DNA from: Pseudomonadota bacterium | GTDB taxonomy: Bacteria; Pseudomonadota; Gammaproteobacteria; Burkholderiales; Burkholderiaceae_C | Direction of reading: 5' to 3' | Length of the DNA: 64,000 bases | Assembly (NCBI GenBank): GCA_018241405.1 | Contig: JAFEDY010000037.1 | Location: 44,098-108,097, forward strand | Made by a program: the position numbers and the translations under genes | The notes under the pieces: generated by a model | The model's database searches: none | Told to the model about the DNA's origin: nothing | What the model saw: only the letters and a program-made list of their open reading frames with translations | Part shown: positions 25,524 to 34,672 of the stretch, piece by piece | How the letters are laid out: the number at the start of each line of letters is the position of its first letter | Position numbering within the stretch: position 1 is the first letter of the stretch

Positions 25524-26333
25524 TCATGCAAGCCAGCGCTTGCGCCGCTTGTAGCTCTTGACATCCTTGAAACTCTTTCTCTCGCCACCGCCCATGCCCA
25601 GGTAGAACTCCTTGACATCCTCGTTGTTGGCCAGGTCCTGGGCGGCGCCGTCCATGACGATGCGGCCGCTCTCCATGATGTAGCCGTAGTCGGCGTACTT
25701 CAGCGCCATGTTGGTGTTCTGTTCGGCCAGCAGGAAGGTGGTGCCCTCCTTGGCGTTGAGGTCCTTGACGATATTGAAGACCTCTTCCACGATCTGCGGC
25801 GCCAGGCCCATGGAGGGTTCGTCGAGCAGCACGATGCTGGGGTTGCACATGATGGCGCGGCCAATGGCGCACATCTGCTGCTCGCCGCCCGAGGTGTAGG
25901 CCGCCTGGCTGGTGCGCCGGGTCTTCAGGCGCGGGAAGTAGGTGTAGACCTTCTCCAGGTTGGCGGCGATTTCGCCCTTGTCCGTGCGCGTGTAGCTGCC
26001 GGTGAGCAGGTTCTCCTCGATGGTCAGGTGGGCAAAGCAGTGGCGCCCCTCCATGACCTGGACTACGCCGCGCTTGACCAGGTCGGCCGGCGAGAGGTTC
26101 TCGATGCGCTCGCCGCGCAGTTCGATACTGCCCTTGGTCACCTCGCCGCGTTCGCCCTTGAGCAGGTTGGAGATGGAACGCAGCGTGGTCGTCTTGCCCG
26201 CGCCGTTGCCGCCCAGTAGGGCGACGATGCCTTTCTCGGGCACTTGCAGCGAGACGCCCTTGAGCACCAGGATCACATGGTTGTAGATGACCTCGATGCC
26301 GTTGACGTTCAGAACGATGTTGTTGGAATCCAT
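25524..26333 (-). CDS. livF: Branched-chain amino acid-type ABC transporter ATPase LivF
   Basis: Cytoplasmic ATPase, 269 residues, one of the two that power the Liv-type importer encoded here. Walker A is GGNGAGKTT near residue 40, the signature motif TSGGEQQM, and Walker B IVLLDEPSMG. The C-terminus is longer and more basic than in E. coli LivF, ending SYKRRKRWLA, part of which overlaps repeat-like sequence. The start at 26333 (MDSNNIVL) is chosen over an upstream in-frame codon because family similarity begins there. Confidence 0.93.
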   Translation of the reverse strand: MDSNNIVLNVNGIEVIYNHVILVLKGVSLQVPEKGIVALLGGNGAGKTTTLRSISNLLKGERGEVTKGSIELRGERIENLSPADLVKRGVVQVMEGRHCFAHLTIEENLLTGSYTRTDKGEIAANLEKVYTYFPRLKTRRTSQAAYTSGGEQQMCAIGRAIMCNPSIVLLDEPSMGLAPQIVEEVFNIVKDLNAKEGTTFLLAEQNTNMALKYADYGYIMESGRIVMDGAAQDLANNEDVKEFYLGMGGGERKSFKDVKSYKRRKRWLA

Positions 26334-26445
26334 AGAGCTTGCCCTCGCTTGTACCAATCGAAAAGGCTGGCGCAGCGCGCAAACCCTTTCGACTGGCGGC
26401 TGTCCTGCTGGTGGCGGACAGCCGCGTCCTTCTCAGCCCCTCACA

Positions 26446-27774
26446 TCAGGACTGGCAGTCCGCCGCGGTGCGGGGGCTGAGTTTTTTCTCTTGCAGGTAC
26501 TTGCCCGCGGCAGACTTGACCATGGGCTTGATGATCTGTTCGTCGCCCTGCATCCAGTCGCTGCTGATCTTCCAGGCCTTGCCGTCCCAGGTCTCCATGC
26601 GCGCCCAGTACGAGCCCATGTGGTCTTGGCACGAGGTGCTGATGGGGCGCAGCACGTTGGCAAAGCCCAGCGCGTCGATCTTGGCCTGCGTGAGGTTGAG
26701 GTTCTCCAGGCCCCAGCGCACCTGGTCGCCGTTCATGACCTTGCCCTTGCCGTAGCGCTCCTGCGCCGCGCGTATGCCTTCGACGGTGAACATCGCGCTC
26801 ATGGCGCCGCGCAGCCACAGCACCTGGCCGACCTCGTCCTTGGGGCCCGTGCCCTGGCCCTTGGCGTAGAGCGTCTCCAGCACTTCCTTGACGACCTTGG
26901 CGTTCGGGTCGGCGCTGTTTTGCAGCGCCACGGCGTTGTAGCCCTTGGCGCCATCGCCCACGTCCCGCACGTCGGGCTCGGCGCCCGACCACCACACGCC
27001 GTACATCTTCTCGCGCGGGTAACCCGTGGCCTGTGCTTCCTTCAGGGCGGTGGAGTTCATGACGCCAAAGCCCCAGAGGATGACGTAGTCCGGGCGCTGC
27101 TGGCGCACCTGCAGCCAGGTGGCCTTTTGCTCCACGCCCGGCGCCGTCACGGGCAGCTCCTGCAGCGTGAAGCCGTGCATCTTGGCGCGCTCGTGCAGGA
27201 TGGGCAGGCTCTCCTTGCCGAAGGGACTGTCGTGGTAGACCAGGGCGATCTTCTTGCCCTTGAGCTTGTCCAGGCCCCCTTCCTTCTTGCCAATCGCCTG
27301 CACCAGCACGTCGCCGGCCACCCAGTAGTTGCCCGCGAGGGGGAAGTTCCATTTGAAGGCCATGCCGTCGGCGCTTTCGCTGCGGCCGTAGCCCAGAGTG
27401 ACCAGCGAAATTTTGTCAGTGGCGGCTTTCTCCGTCAGCGCAAAGGTGGCGCCCGTGGACCAGGGCTGGATCACCGTGGCGCCGCCGTTCTTGCTTTTCA
27501 GGCGCTCATAGCATTCCACGCTGCGCGCGGTGTCGTAGCCGGTCTCGCATTCTTCGATGAGCAGCTTGACGCCGTTGACGCCGCCGCGCGCATTCACCAG
27601 TTTGAGGTAATCCACGATGCCGTTGCCAATGGGGTTGCCGTTGGGCGCATAGGGGCCGGTGCGGTACGAGAGCACCGGCATGTACTGCTCCTTGGCCTGG
27701 GCAAAGGCATTGCCGGCGGCGCCCGCGACCAGAGCGGTGAGGGCGGCTGCGGCGACGAGGTTCAAACGCTTCAT
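26446..27774 (-). CDS. Liv-type ABC transporter substrate-binding protein
   Basis: Periplasmic binding protein of type I fold, 442 residues, with a signal peptide ending GNAFAQ near residue 26. It is longer than amino-acid-binding LivJ/K (about 370) and resembles the subgroup linked to aromatic or other carboxylic acids. Motifs include GNPIGNGIVDYLKLVNARGG near 45 and IEECETGYD near 72. The ribosome binding site AAGGAG precedes the ATG. A pyrimidine-rich leader (minus strand, 27785-27842) separates it from livM. Confidence 0.93.
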   Translation of the reverse strand: MKRLNLVAAAALTALVAGAAGNAFAQAKEQYMPVLSYRTGPYAPNGNPIGNGIVDYLKLVNARGGVNGVKLLIEECETGYDTARSVECYERLKSKNGGATVIQPWSTGATFALTEKAATDKISLVTLGYGRSESADGMAFKWNFPLAGNYWVAGDVLVQAIGKKEGGLDKLKGKKIALVYHDSPFGKESLPILHERAKMHGFTLQELPVTAPGVEQKATWLQVRQQRPDYVILWGFGVMNSTALKEAQATGYPREKMYGVWWSGAEPDVRDVGDGAKGYNAVALQNSADPNAKVVKEVLETLYAKGQGTGPKDEVGQVLWLRGAMSAMFTVEGIRAAQERYGKGKVMNGDQVRWGLENLNLTQAKIDALGFANVLRPISTSCQDHMGSYWARMETWDGKAWKISSDWMQGDEQIIKPMVKSAAGKYLQEKKLSPRTAADCQS

Positions 27775-27842
27775 GCTTGTCTCCTTGAAAAATGGGGTGG
27801 AAAGGGGAAAGGCGCGAGGGGAAAAACGGGAGGGTCAATCGC

Positions 27843-28919
27843 TCAATGGGGGAAGGGCCAGACGCGCATCTTCTGCTTGCCTATGGACCACAGCTTGGCC
27901 AGGCCGTGCGGCTCGACGATGAGGAACCAGACGATGAGTGCGCCAAAGATCATCAGCTCGGCATGCGAGGCCGCGGTGGTGGTGATTTGCAGGCCCGCCA
28001 GGCCCGCCAGCGCAGGCAGCAGCTGGTTGAGAGCGATGGGCAGCACGACGATGAAGGCCGCGCCAAAGAAGCTGCCCATGATGGAGCCCATGCCGCCGAT
28101 GATGACCATGAACAGGAGCTTGAACGACAGGTCGACGTTGAACGCCCCCGGCTCCCAGGCGCCCAGGTAGATAAAGGCCCACAGCGCTCCGGCCATGCCG
28201 ATGATGAAGCTGGAGACGGCAAAGGCGCTGAGCTTGGCGTACATCGGGCGGATGCCGATCACGCTGGCGGCCACGTCCATGTCGCGGATGGCCATCCATT
28301 CGCGACCTACCGACCCGCGCACCAGGTTCTTGGCCAGCAGCGCCACGACCACCAGCAGCGACAGACAGAACAGGTACTTGGCCAGGTCGCTTTGCAGCGA
28401 GACACCCAGCACCTGCAGGTCGGACACGGCGGCCGAGCCCGAGGCGTTGTCCAGCGTGAACCACTTGATGCGCAGGAACATCCAGTCGGCAAAGAACTGC
28501 GCTGCCAGCGTGGCCACGGCCAGGTACAGGCCCTTGACGCGCAGGCTGGGCAGGCCGAACAGAATGCCGAAGAAGGTGGCGCACAGCCCGCCCAGGATCA
28601 ACGCCGGGATGAGCGGCATGCCCGGCACGCGCATGAAGACGTTGTACGCCCCATAGGCGCCCACCGCCATGAAGGCGCCCGAGCCCAGCGAAATCTGGCC
28701 GCAGTAGCCCACCAGAATGTTCACGCCCAGCGCCGCCATGGACATGATGACGAAGGGAATCAGGATGGCGCTGTAGAAGTATTCGCTGGCCACCAGCGGC
28801 ATGCCGATGAAGGCCAGTGCCAGCAGTGCGGCGATGGCCAGGCGGTCTTGCGCGATCGGGAAGATCTGCTGGTCGGCGCGGTAGCTGGTCTTGAACTGGC
28901 CGTTTTCGCGGTAGTACAT
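27843..28919 (-). CDS. livM: Liv-type ABC transporter permease LivM
   Basis: Inner-membrane permease, 358 residues, with about ten hydrophobic segments and the conserved GYCGQISLGSGAFMAVGAY near residue 70 and GGMGSIMGSFFGA near 280. It pairs with LivH. The start at 28919 (MYYREN) is chosen because GGAG lies seven bases upstream; an upstream TTG in the same frame overlaps that site and is less likely. The preceding 121-base gap contains a 16-base palindrome. Confidence 0.93.
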   Translation of the reverse strand: MYYRENGQFKTSYRADQQIFPIAQDRLAIAALLALAFIGMPLVASEYFYSAILIPFVIMSMAALGVNILVGYCGQISLGSGAFMAVGAYGAYNVFMRVPGMPLIPALILGGLCATFFGILFGLPSLRVKGLYLAVATLAAQFFADWMFLRIKWFTLDNASGSAAVSDLQVLGVSLQSDLAKYLFCLSLLVVVALLAKNLVRGSVGREWMAIRDMDVAASVIGIRPMYAKLSAFAVSSFIIGMAGALWAFIYLGAWEPGAFNVDLSFKLLFMVIIGGMGSIMGSFFGAAFIVVLPIALNQLLPALAGLAGLQITTTAASHAELMIFGALIVWFLIVEPHGLAKLWSIGKQKMRVWPFPH

Positions 28920-29001
28920 GTGTGTCTCCAAATGATTGTCTTACCGGAGGGCGTGATCGTTGAGCTGCGGTGCGCTGCGTGCACCTGGCTGGAAGACCAT
29001 T

Positions 29002-29017
29002 CTTTGCAGATGCAAAG
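29002..29017. promoter_or_regulatory. Perfect 16-base palindrome, possible operator
   Basis: CTTTGCAGATGCAAAG, two 7-base arms around GA, lies in the gap between livH and livM. Its size and symmetry suit a dimeric repressor site or an internal promoter control. No regulator gene adjoins the cluster. It could also be a small RNA hairpin with too tight a loop, which is less likely. Confidence 0.4.
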
Positions 29018-29040
29018 TACCCTGCGGGCAGATCGTGTCT

Positions 29041-29970
29041 TCACACACGATCAATGATCTTCTCGCCGAACAGCCCTTGCGGACGGAACAGCAGGAACAC
29101 CAGGGCCAGCACATAGGCGAACCAGATCTCGATGCCGCCGCCGACGAAGGGGCCGAGGTAGACCTCGGAGAGCTTCTCGCCCACGCCGATGATCAGACCG
29201 CCGATGATGGCGCCTGGCACCGAAGTGAGGCCGCCCAGGATGACCACCGGCAGGGCGCGCAGCGCCACCGTGGTCAGCGAGAACTGCACGCCCAGCTTGG
29301 AGCCCCAGATCATCCCGGCCACCAGGGCCACGACGCCGGCCACGCACCAGACGATGACCCAGATGCGGTTGAGCGGAATGCCGATGGACTGGGCCGCCTG
29401 GTGGTCATCGGCCACGGCGCGCAGCGCGCGGCCCGTACCGGTCTTCTGGAAAAAGAGGCTCAGCAGCAGCACCAGCGCAGCGGCGATGGCAGCGGCGATC
29501 ACGTCTTCCTTGTTCACCAGCACGCCGCCTTCAAACATGGATTCGAGCAGGAACACCGGGTCCTTGGGCATGCCCACGTCGATCTTGTAGATGTCGCTGC
29601 CGAAGAAGGTCTGGCCCAGACCCTCAAGGAAGTAGGCGATGCCCAGGGTTGCCATCAGCAGCGTGGCGCCCTCCTGGTTCACGAGGTGGCGCAGCACCAA
29701 CCGCTCAATCACCCAGGCGCACACGAACATGACGGCGCCCGCGATGACGAAGGCCGCGAGGTTGGCGATCACCATGTTCTCGATGCCGGTCCACTTCGGT
29801 ATCCACTCGGAAAAACGTGCCATGGCCAGCGCCGCGAACAGCACCATGGCGCCTTGCGCGAAGTTGAACACGCCCGAGGCCTTGAAGATCAGCACGAAGC
29901 CGAGCGCGACCAGCGAGTACAGCATGCCGGCCATGAGGCCGCCGATCAGGGTTTCCAAAAAGAATGCCAT
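29041..29970 (-). CDS. livH: Liv-type ABC transporter permease LivH
   Basis: Inner-membrane permease of 309 residues with eight or so membrane spans. Conserved marks are LIGGLMAGMLYSLVALGFVLIF at the start, FNFAQGAMVLFAA near residue 35, and VVILGGLTSVPGAIIGG near 242. It forms the transmembrane channel with LivM. The gap to livG upstream is 21 bases. Confidence 0.94.
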   Translation of the reverse strand: MAFFLETLIGGLMAGMLYSLVALGFVLIFKASGVFNFAQGAMVLFAALAMARFSEWIPKWTGIENMVIANLAAFVIAGAVMFVCAWVIERLVLRHLVNQEGATLLMATLGIAYFLEGLGQTFFGSDIYKIDVGMPKDPVFLLESMFEGGVLVNKEDVIAAAIAAALVLLLSLFFQKTGTGRALRAVADDHQAAQSIGIPLNRIWVIVWCVAGVVALVAGMIWGSKLGVQFSLTTVALRALPVVILGGLTSVPGAIIGGLIIGVGEKLSEVYLGPFVGGGIEIWFAYVLALVFLLFRPQGLFGEKIIDRV

Positions 29971-29991
29971 GGTTGCTCTCCTGCCTTGCCC

Positions 29992-30777
29992 TCAGTGCCC
30001 TGCGCCCAAGTAGGCGCGGATCACGTCTTCGTTGGCGCGCACCTCGTCGGGCGCGCCGTCGCCGATCTTCTTGCCGTAGTCCAGCACCACCACGCGGTCG
30101 CTGATGTCCATCACCACGCCCATGTCGTGCTCGATGAGCACGATGGTGGTGCCGAATTCGTCGTTCACGTCCAGGATGAAGCGGCACATGTCCTGCTTTT
30201 CCTCGACGTTCATGCCCGCCATGGGCTCATCGAGCAGCAGCACCTGCGGCTCCATGGCCAGGGCGCGACCTAAGTCCACGCGCTTTTGCAGGCCATAGGG
30301 CAGCTGGCCCACAGGGGTCTTGCGGTGCGCCTGGATCTCCAGGAAGTCGATGATGTGCTCCACCTTCTCGCGGTGCGCAATCTCTTCGCGCTCGGCCGGG
30401 CCCCAGCGCAGCGCCTGCATCAGCAGATTGCTTTTGATCTTGAGGTTGCGCCCGGTCATGATGTTGTCGATCACGCTCATGCCCTTGAACAGCGCCAGGT
30501 TCTGGAAGGTGCGCGCCACGCCCATCTCCGCCACCTGACGGCTGTTCATGTGGCTGAAGGTCTTGCCGCGGAAGGTGATGGAGCCTTCGCTCGGGGTGTA
30601 GACGCCGTTGATGCAGTTGAGCATCGAGCTCTTGCCGGCGCCGTTGGGGCCGATGATGGAGCGGATCTCGTGCTCGCGCACGTTGAACGAGATGTCGGTC
30701 AGCGCCTTTACGCCGCCAAAGCGCAGGCTGATGTTTTTGACGTCGAGGATGACATCGCCGATCTTCTTGCTGGTCAT
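29992..30777 (-). CDS. livG: Liv-type ABC transporter ATPase LivG
   Basis: Cytoplasmic ATPase, 261 residues. Walker A is GPNGAGKSS near residue 43, Walker B VLLLDEPMAG, and the switch histidine lies in VLIEHDMGVVMDISD. The signature motif reads LPYGLQKR rather than LSxGxQ, a variation seen in this LivG subgroup. The start at 30777 (MTSKKIGD) has GAGGAAC upstream. It follows the CoA ligase gene by 10 bases, showing cotranscription. Confidence 0.93.
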   Translation of the reverse strand: MTSKKIGDVILDVKNISLRFGGVKALTDISFNVREHEIRSIIGPNGAGKSSMLNCINGVYTPSEGSITFRGKTFSHMNSRQVAEMGVARTFQNLALFKGMSVIDNIMTGRNLKIKSNLLMQALRWGPAEREEIAHREKVEHIIDFLEIQAHRKTPVGQLPYGLQKRVDLGRALAMEPQVLLLDEPMAGMNVEEKQDMCRFILDVNDEFGTTIVLIEHDMGVVMDISDRVVVLDYGKKIGDGAPDEVRANEDVIRAYLGAGH

Positions 30778-30787
30778 GCTGTGTTCC

Positions 30788-32719
30788 TCAGGCAGCGGCG
30801 CGGGCCGGGTGGGTCTTGGCATCGACGATCTTGAGCGTGGCGCTCACGCTGCCCTTGCGTCCGTCCTCGAACTTCACCTGGGTCTCGATGAACTGCTCGC
30901 TCCTGCCCGCGTACAGCGCGTCGATCAGCACGCCGTACTTGTCGGCGATGAAGTTGCGCCGCACCTTGCGCGTGCGCGTGAGCTCGTCGTCGTCCGGGTC
31001 CAGCTCCTTGTGCAGCACCAGAAAGCGTGCCACCTGGGTATCCTGCATGCCGGTCTCGGCCGCCAGGTCGGCATTCACCTGGGCCACGCAGTCGGCGATC
31101 AGCTCCAGCACCTTGGCCTTGGAGGCCAGGTCCACATAGCCGGCGTAGGGCAGGTTCTGGCGCTCGGCCCAGTTGCCGACGGCATCGAAGTCGATGTTGA
31201 TGAAGGCGCAGACTTGCGTGCGGTCATGGCCGAAGCACACGGCCTCCTTCACATGTGGGAAGAACTTGAGCTTGTTCTCGATGTAGTTGGGCGCAAACAT
31301 GGCGCCGCCGGCGAGCTTGCCCACGTCCTTGGCGCGGTCGATGATGCGCAGCTGGCCATGGGCGTCGATCACGCCGGCGTCGCCGGTGTGGAAGTAGCCC
31401 TTGGCATCCATCACCTCGGCCGTGGCGTCGGGGCGCTTGTAGTACTCCTTGAGCACCGACACGCCCTTGACCAGCACCTCGCCGTTGTCTGCCAGCTTGA
31501 GCTCGATCCCGGGCGCCGCCTGGCCCACGGTGTTCAGGTCCACGTGGCCGTCGCGCTGCAGGCAGACATAGGCGCAGGTCTCGGTCTGGCCGTAGAGCTG
31601 CTTCAAGTTGATGCCGATCGAGCGGAAGAAGCGGAACAGCTCGGGCCCGATGGCGGCGCCCGCCGTGTAGGCCACGCGGATGCGCGACAGGCCCATGGCG
31701 TTGCGCAGCGGCCCGTACACGGCGAAGTCGGCCAGGCGGTATTTGAGCCGGTCCCAGGCTCCCACAGGCCTGCCGTCCAGGACGTCGGAGCCCACGCGCC
31801 GCGCCAGATGCATGGCGCTTTCGTACATGCGGCGCTTGAAGGGTGCGGCGTCCTCCATGCGGATCTGGATCGAGGTCAGCATGCCCTCGAACACGCGCGG
31901 CGGCGCGAAGTAATAGGTCGGGCCGATCTCACGCATGTCGATGCTGACGGTGCTGGACGATTCCGGGCAGTTGATGGTGTAGCCCGCCACCAGCCACTGC
32001 GCCAGCGAGAACAGGTGGTCGCCCACCCAGGCCGGGGGCAGGTACGAAATGATGCAGTCATTGGGCCCCAGCCTGTCCACCTCGGCCGCGCCGCTGGCCG
32101 CACCAATGAAGCCGGCATGCGTCTGGCACACGCCCTTGGGCTTGCCCGTGGTGCCCGAGGTGTAGAGGATGACCGACACGTCCTGCGGGCCTATGCCCTC
32201 GACCATGGACTCCCAAACCCCCGGGTGGGCCCGGTCCCATTCCTGGCCCTTGGCCACCAGCTCGGCCGTGCCGATCAGGCCCGGCTGGTCGTAGTTGCGC
32301 AGGCCGCGCGGGTCGTCGTAGATGATGTGGGTCAGGCCGGCGCTGGACTCGCGCACTTCGAGCAGCTTGTCCACCTGCTCCTGGTTCTCGGCAAAGGCGA
32401 AGTGGATGTCGGCGTCTTCGATGACGAAGCGCATTTCGCTGGCCACGGCGTCCTGGTACAGCGGAATCGGCACCCCGCCAATGCTTTGCACGGCGACGAA
32501 GCCCATGTACACATGGGGCCGGTTGTCGCTGATCAAGGCCAGGTTCTGGCCTCTGGCGAAACCCAGCGCCAGCAGGCCGCAGGCCATGGCACGTACCTCG
32601 GCGGCAGCGCTCTTCCAGCTCCAGGTCTGCCAGATGCCGTACTCCTTCTCGCGCAGCGCCGGGGCATCGGGGCGTTGGGCGGCGTGCTGCAGCAGCAGTT
32701 GGGGAAAGGTGGTCGTCAT
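30788..32719 (-). CDS. AMP-forming long-chain acyl-CoA ligase
   Basis: Adenylate-forming CoA ligase of 643 residues, first gene of the minus-strand transporter cluster. The AMP-binding motif is YTSGTTGKPKG near residue 178, with YGQTET near 353 and the C-terminal DRAKDVGKLAGG hinge. It lies in the long-chain/FadD15-like branch. The start at 32719 (MTTTFPQ) has AGGA upstream. Together with the paaK-like ligase at the other end of the cluster it suggests import coupled to CoA activation. Substrate unknown. Confidence 0.91.
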   Translation of the reverse strand: MTTTFPQLLLQHAAQRPDAPALREKEYGIWQTWSWKSAAAEVRAMACGLLALGFARGQNLALISDNRPHVYMGFVAVQSIGGVPIPLYQDAVASEMRFVIEDADIHFAFAENQEQVDKLLEVRESSAGLTHIIYDDPRGLRNYDQPGLIGTAELVAKGQEWDRAHPGVWESMVEGIGPQDVSVILYTSGTTGKPKGVCQTHAGFIGAASGAAEVDRLGPNDCIISYLPPAWVGDHLFSLAQWLVAGYTINCPESSSTVSIDMREIGPTYYFAPPRVFEGMLTSIQIRMEDAAPFKRRMYESAMHLARRVGSDVLDGRPVGAWDRLKYRLADFAVYGPLRNAMGLSRIRVAYTAGAAIGPELFRFFRSIGINLKQLYGQTETCAYVCLQRDGHVDLNTVGQAAPGIELKLADNGEVLVKGVSVLKEYYKRPDATAEVMDAKGYFHTGDAGVIDAHGQLRIIDRAKDVGKLAGGAMFAPNYIENKLKFFPHVKEAVCFGHDRTQVCAFINIDFDAVGNWAERQNLPYAGYVDLASKAKVLELIADCVAQVNADLAAETGMQDTQVARFLVLHKELDPDDDELTRTRKVRRNFIADKYGVLIDALYAGRSEQFIETQVKFEDGRKGSVSATLKIVDAKTHPARAAA

Positions 32720-32941
32720 TCCTGTTCCTATCGGGGAATCAGCGGGGGGCGAAGGGCGGTGGCCTGCCGCCACCCGACTGACGCGGATGGTAGGAACGAC
32801 TTTGACGTTATTTTGTCTTCACGGCGACATTCAAAGGGTTAGTCCCCAGGGGTGAAACCCTGAATCTCGTTGCGCATGGCGGTTGGCGGCCCGTCTGCTG
32901 CGCCGCCATGCACTGCGGCGTGGGGTTGTATCCTCAGCCCC

Positions 32942-34669
32942 ATGTACGCAGCCTTCTTCGGCCTTGCACAGGCGCCGTTTTCCATCGCCCCCGACCCGCG
33001 CTACCTGTTCATGAGCGAACGGCACCGCGAGGCCCTGGCGCATCTGCTCTACGGGCTGGATGCGGGCGGCGGCTTCGTGCTGCTCACGGGCGAGATAGGC
33101 ACCGGCAAGACCACCGTGTGCCGCTGCTTCCTGGAGCAGATGCCCGCGCACTGCAACGTGGCCTACATCTTCAATCCCAAGCTCACGGTGCCCGAGCTGC
33201 TGCGTTCCATTTGCGACGAGTTCGGCGTCACCCACCGGCCCGCGGTGCCCGGCGCCGAGACCGTCAAGGACTGTCTGGACCCGCTCAACGACTTCCTGCT
33301 GGGCCAGCACGCGGCCGGGCGCAACAACGTGCTCATCATCGACGAGGCGCAGAACCTGGCGCCTGACGTGCTGGAGCAGCTGCGCTTGCTGACCAACCTG
33401 GAGACCAGCGAGCGCAAGCTGCTGCAGATCATCTTGATCGGCCAGCCCGAGCTGCGCGCCATGGTGGCCGCGCCTGAGCTGGAACAATTGGCGCAGCGCG
33501 TCATCGCGCGCTACCACCTCGACGCACTGAGCCCGCAGGAGACGCGCCAGTACATCGCCCACCGCCTGTCCGTGGCCGGGCTGCAGGGGCCGCTGCCGTT
33601 TGCGCAGCGTGCGCTGGCACGCGTGCATGCGCTCACCGGCGGCGTGCCGCGGCGCATCAATCTGTTGTGTGACCGTGCGCTGCTCGGCGCCTACGCCGCC
33701 GGCGTGCGCGAGGTCAGCGACGCCATGGTGCGCAAGGCCGCGCGCGAGGTGTTCGACGCGGGCGCCGCCGCGGGGCAGGGGCGCCGGTGGCTTGCCACGG
33801 CCGCGGGCCTGATGGGCCTGGTCGCCCTGGGCTGGCTGGGCTGGGCCATGGAATGGTGGCCGCCGCTGTCCACGGTGGGCGAACGCGCCAGCGTCCAAGT
33901 GCCGGCGCAGGTGCCGGCGCAGGTGCCGGCGCAGGTGCCGGCGCAGACGGCAGCGGCTGCGGCTGCGGCGTCGGCCGCCGCGTCCGCAGCAGCGGCCGTG
34001 CCCGAGGCATCCGCTCCGCCCCCCGCGCCTCCCGCGCGCGCCACCTCGCTGGCGCAGTTCCTGGCCGCCCAACCCGTAGCCGATGCGCCCCCGGCCTGGC
34101 GGCCGCTGGCCCTGGCCTGGCAGGCCAGCCTGCCCGCCGATGCGGCCGACCCCTGCGCCGCGCTGGCGCCCGAGGGCCTGCGCTGTTGGCGCAGCCGCCG
34201 TGCCAGCCTGAGCCTGCTGCGCCAGCTCGACCGCCCGGTGCTGCTGACGCTGCAGCCGCCCGACGGGCCGCATGGCGGGCGCGGCGTGGGCGTCATGCTG
34301 CGCCGGCTCGACGACGGCGCGGCCACGCTGCAAGGCGCGGACGGCACCACGCTGGACCTGCCGGTGGCCGAGCTGGCGCCGTTGTGGCGCGGCGAGATCG
34401 CCACGCTGTGGAAGGCGCCGGCCAACCTGCCCGCGGGCGACGTGGCTGCCTCGGCGGCCGGAGCCGCCTGGCTGGGCCGGCAGCTGGCGTTGGCCGGCGT
34501 GGCGCCGGCCACGCCCGGCGACGTTTCGCCCGAGGCACTGCGCGCGCGGGTGCACCAGTTCCAGCTCGGCCAGGGCCTCACGCCCGACGGCCAGGCCGGC
34601 CCCCTGACCCTGATGTTGCTCAACCGCGCCGCAGGCGTGCAAGAGCCGCGCCTGCGCGGCGGAAGCTGA
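32942..34669 (+). CDS. gspA: General secretion ATPase GspA (ExeA-like)
   Basis: A 575-residue inner-membrane AAA ATPase that, with GspB, helps insert and assemble the type II secretin through the peptidoglycan. Domains: AAA ATPase (Walker A GEIGTGKTT at 50-58, Walker B NVLIIDEAQNL near 130), a membrane segment near 285-303, a repetitive linker with four VPAQ units and an Ala-rich run, and a C-terminal peptidoglycan-binding fold ending near LTPDGQAGPLTLMLLN. The ATG at 32942 lacks a ribosome binding site; TATCCT lies seven bases upstream. gspB starts 3 bases after its stop. Confidence 0.9.
   Translation: MYAAFFGLAQAPFSIAPDPRYLFMSERHREALAHLLYGLDAGGGFVLLTGEIGTGKTTVCRCFLEQMPAHCNVAYIFNPKLTVPELLRSICDEFGVTHRPAVPGAETVKDCLDPLNDFLLGQHAAGRNNVLIIDEAQNLAPDVLEQLRLLTNLETSERKLLQIILIGQPELRAMVAAPELEQLAQRVIARYHLDALSPQETRQYIAHRLSVAGLQGPLPFAQRALARVHALTGGVPRRINLLCDRALLGAYAAGVREVSDAMVRKAAREVFDAGAAAGQGRRWLATAAGLMGLVALGWLGWAMEWWPPLSTVGERASVQVPAQVPAQVPAQVPAQTAAAAAAASAAASAAAAVPEASAPPPAPPARATSLAQFLAAQPVADAPPAWRPLALAWQASLPADAADPCAALAPEGLRCWRSRRASLSLLRQLDRPVLLTLQPPDGPHGGRGVGVMLRRLDDGAATLQGADGTTLDLPVAELAPLWRGEIATLWKAPANLPAGDVAASAAGAAWLGRQLALAGVAPATPGDVSPEALRARVHQFQLGQGLTPDGQAGPLTLMLLNRAAGVQEPRLRGGS
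33899..33946 (+). repeat. Four tandem 12-base repeats in gspA
   Basis: GTGCCGGCGCAG occurs four times in a row, encoding VPAQ x4 in the periplasmic linker of GspA. Because the unit is a multiple of three, slippage would change linker length without breaking the frame. Confidence 0.95.
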
Positions 34670-34672
34670 ACC

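Noticed and set aside
30608..32842. A 744-codon plus-strand frame opposite the acyl-CoA ligase and part of livG
   Set aside because: Low-complexity His/Ala/Leu/Val composition, and it lies wholly opposite two well identified genes; a GC-skew shadow.
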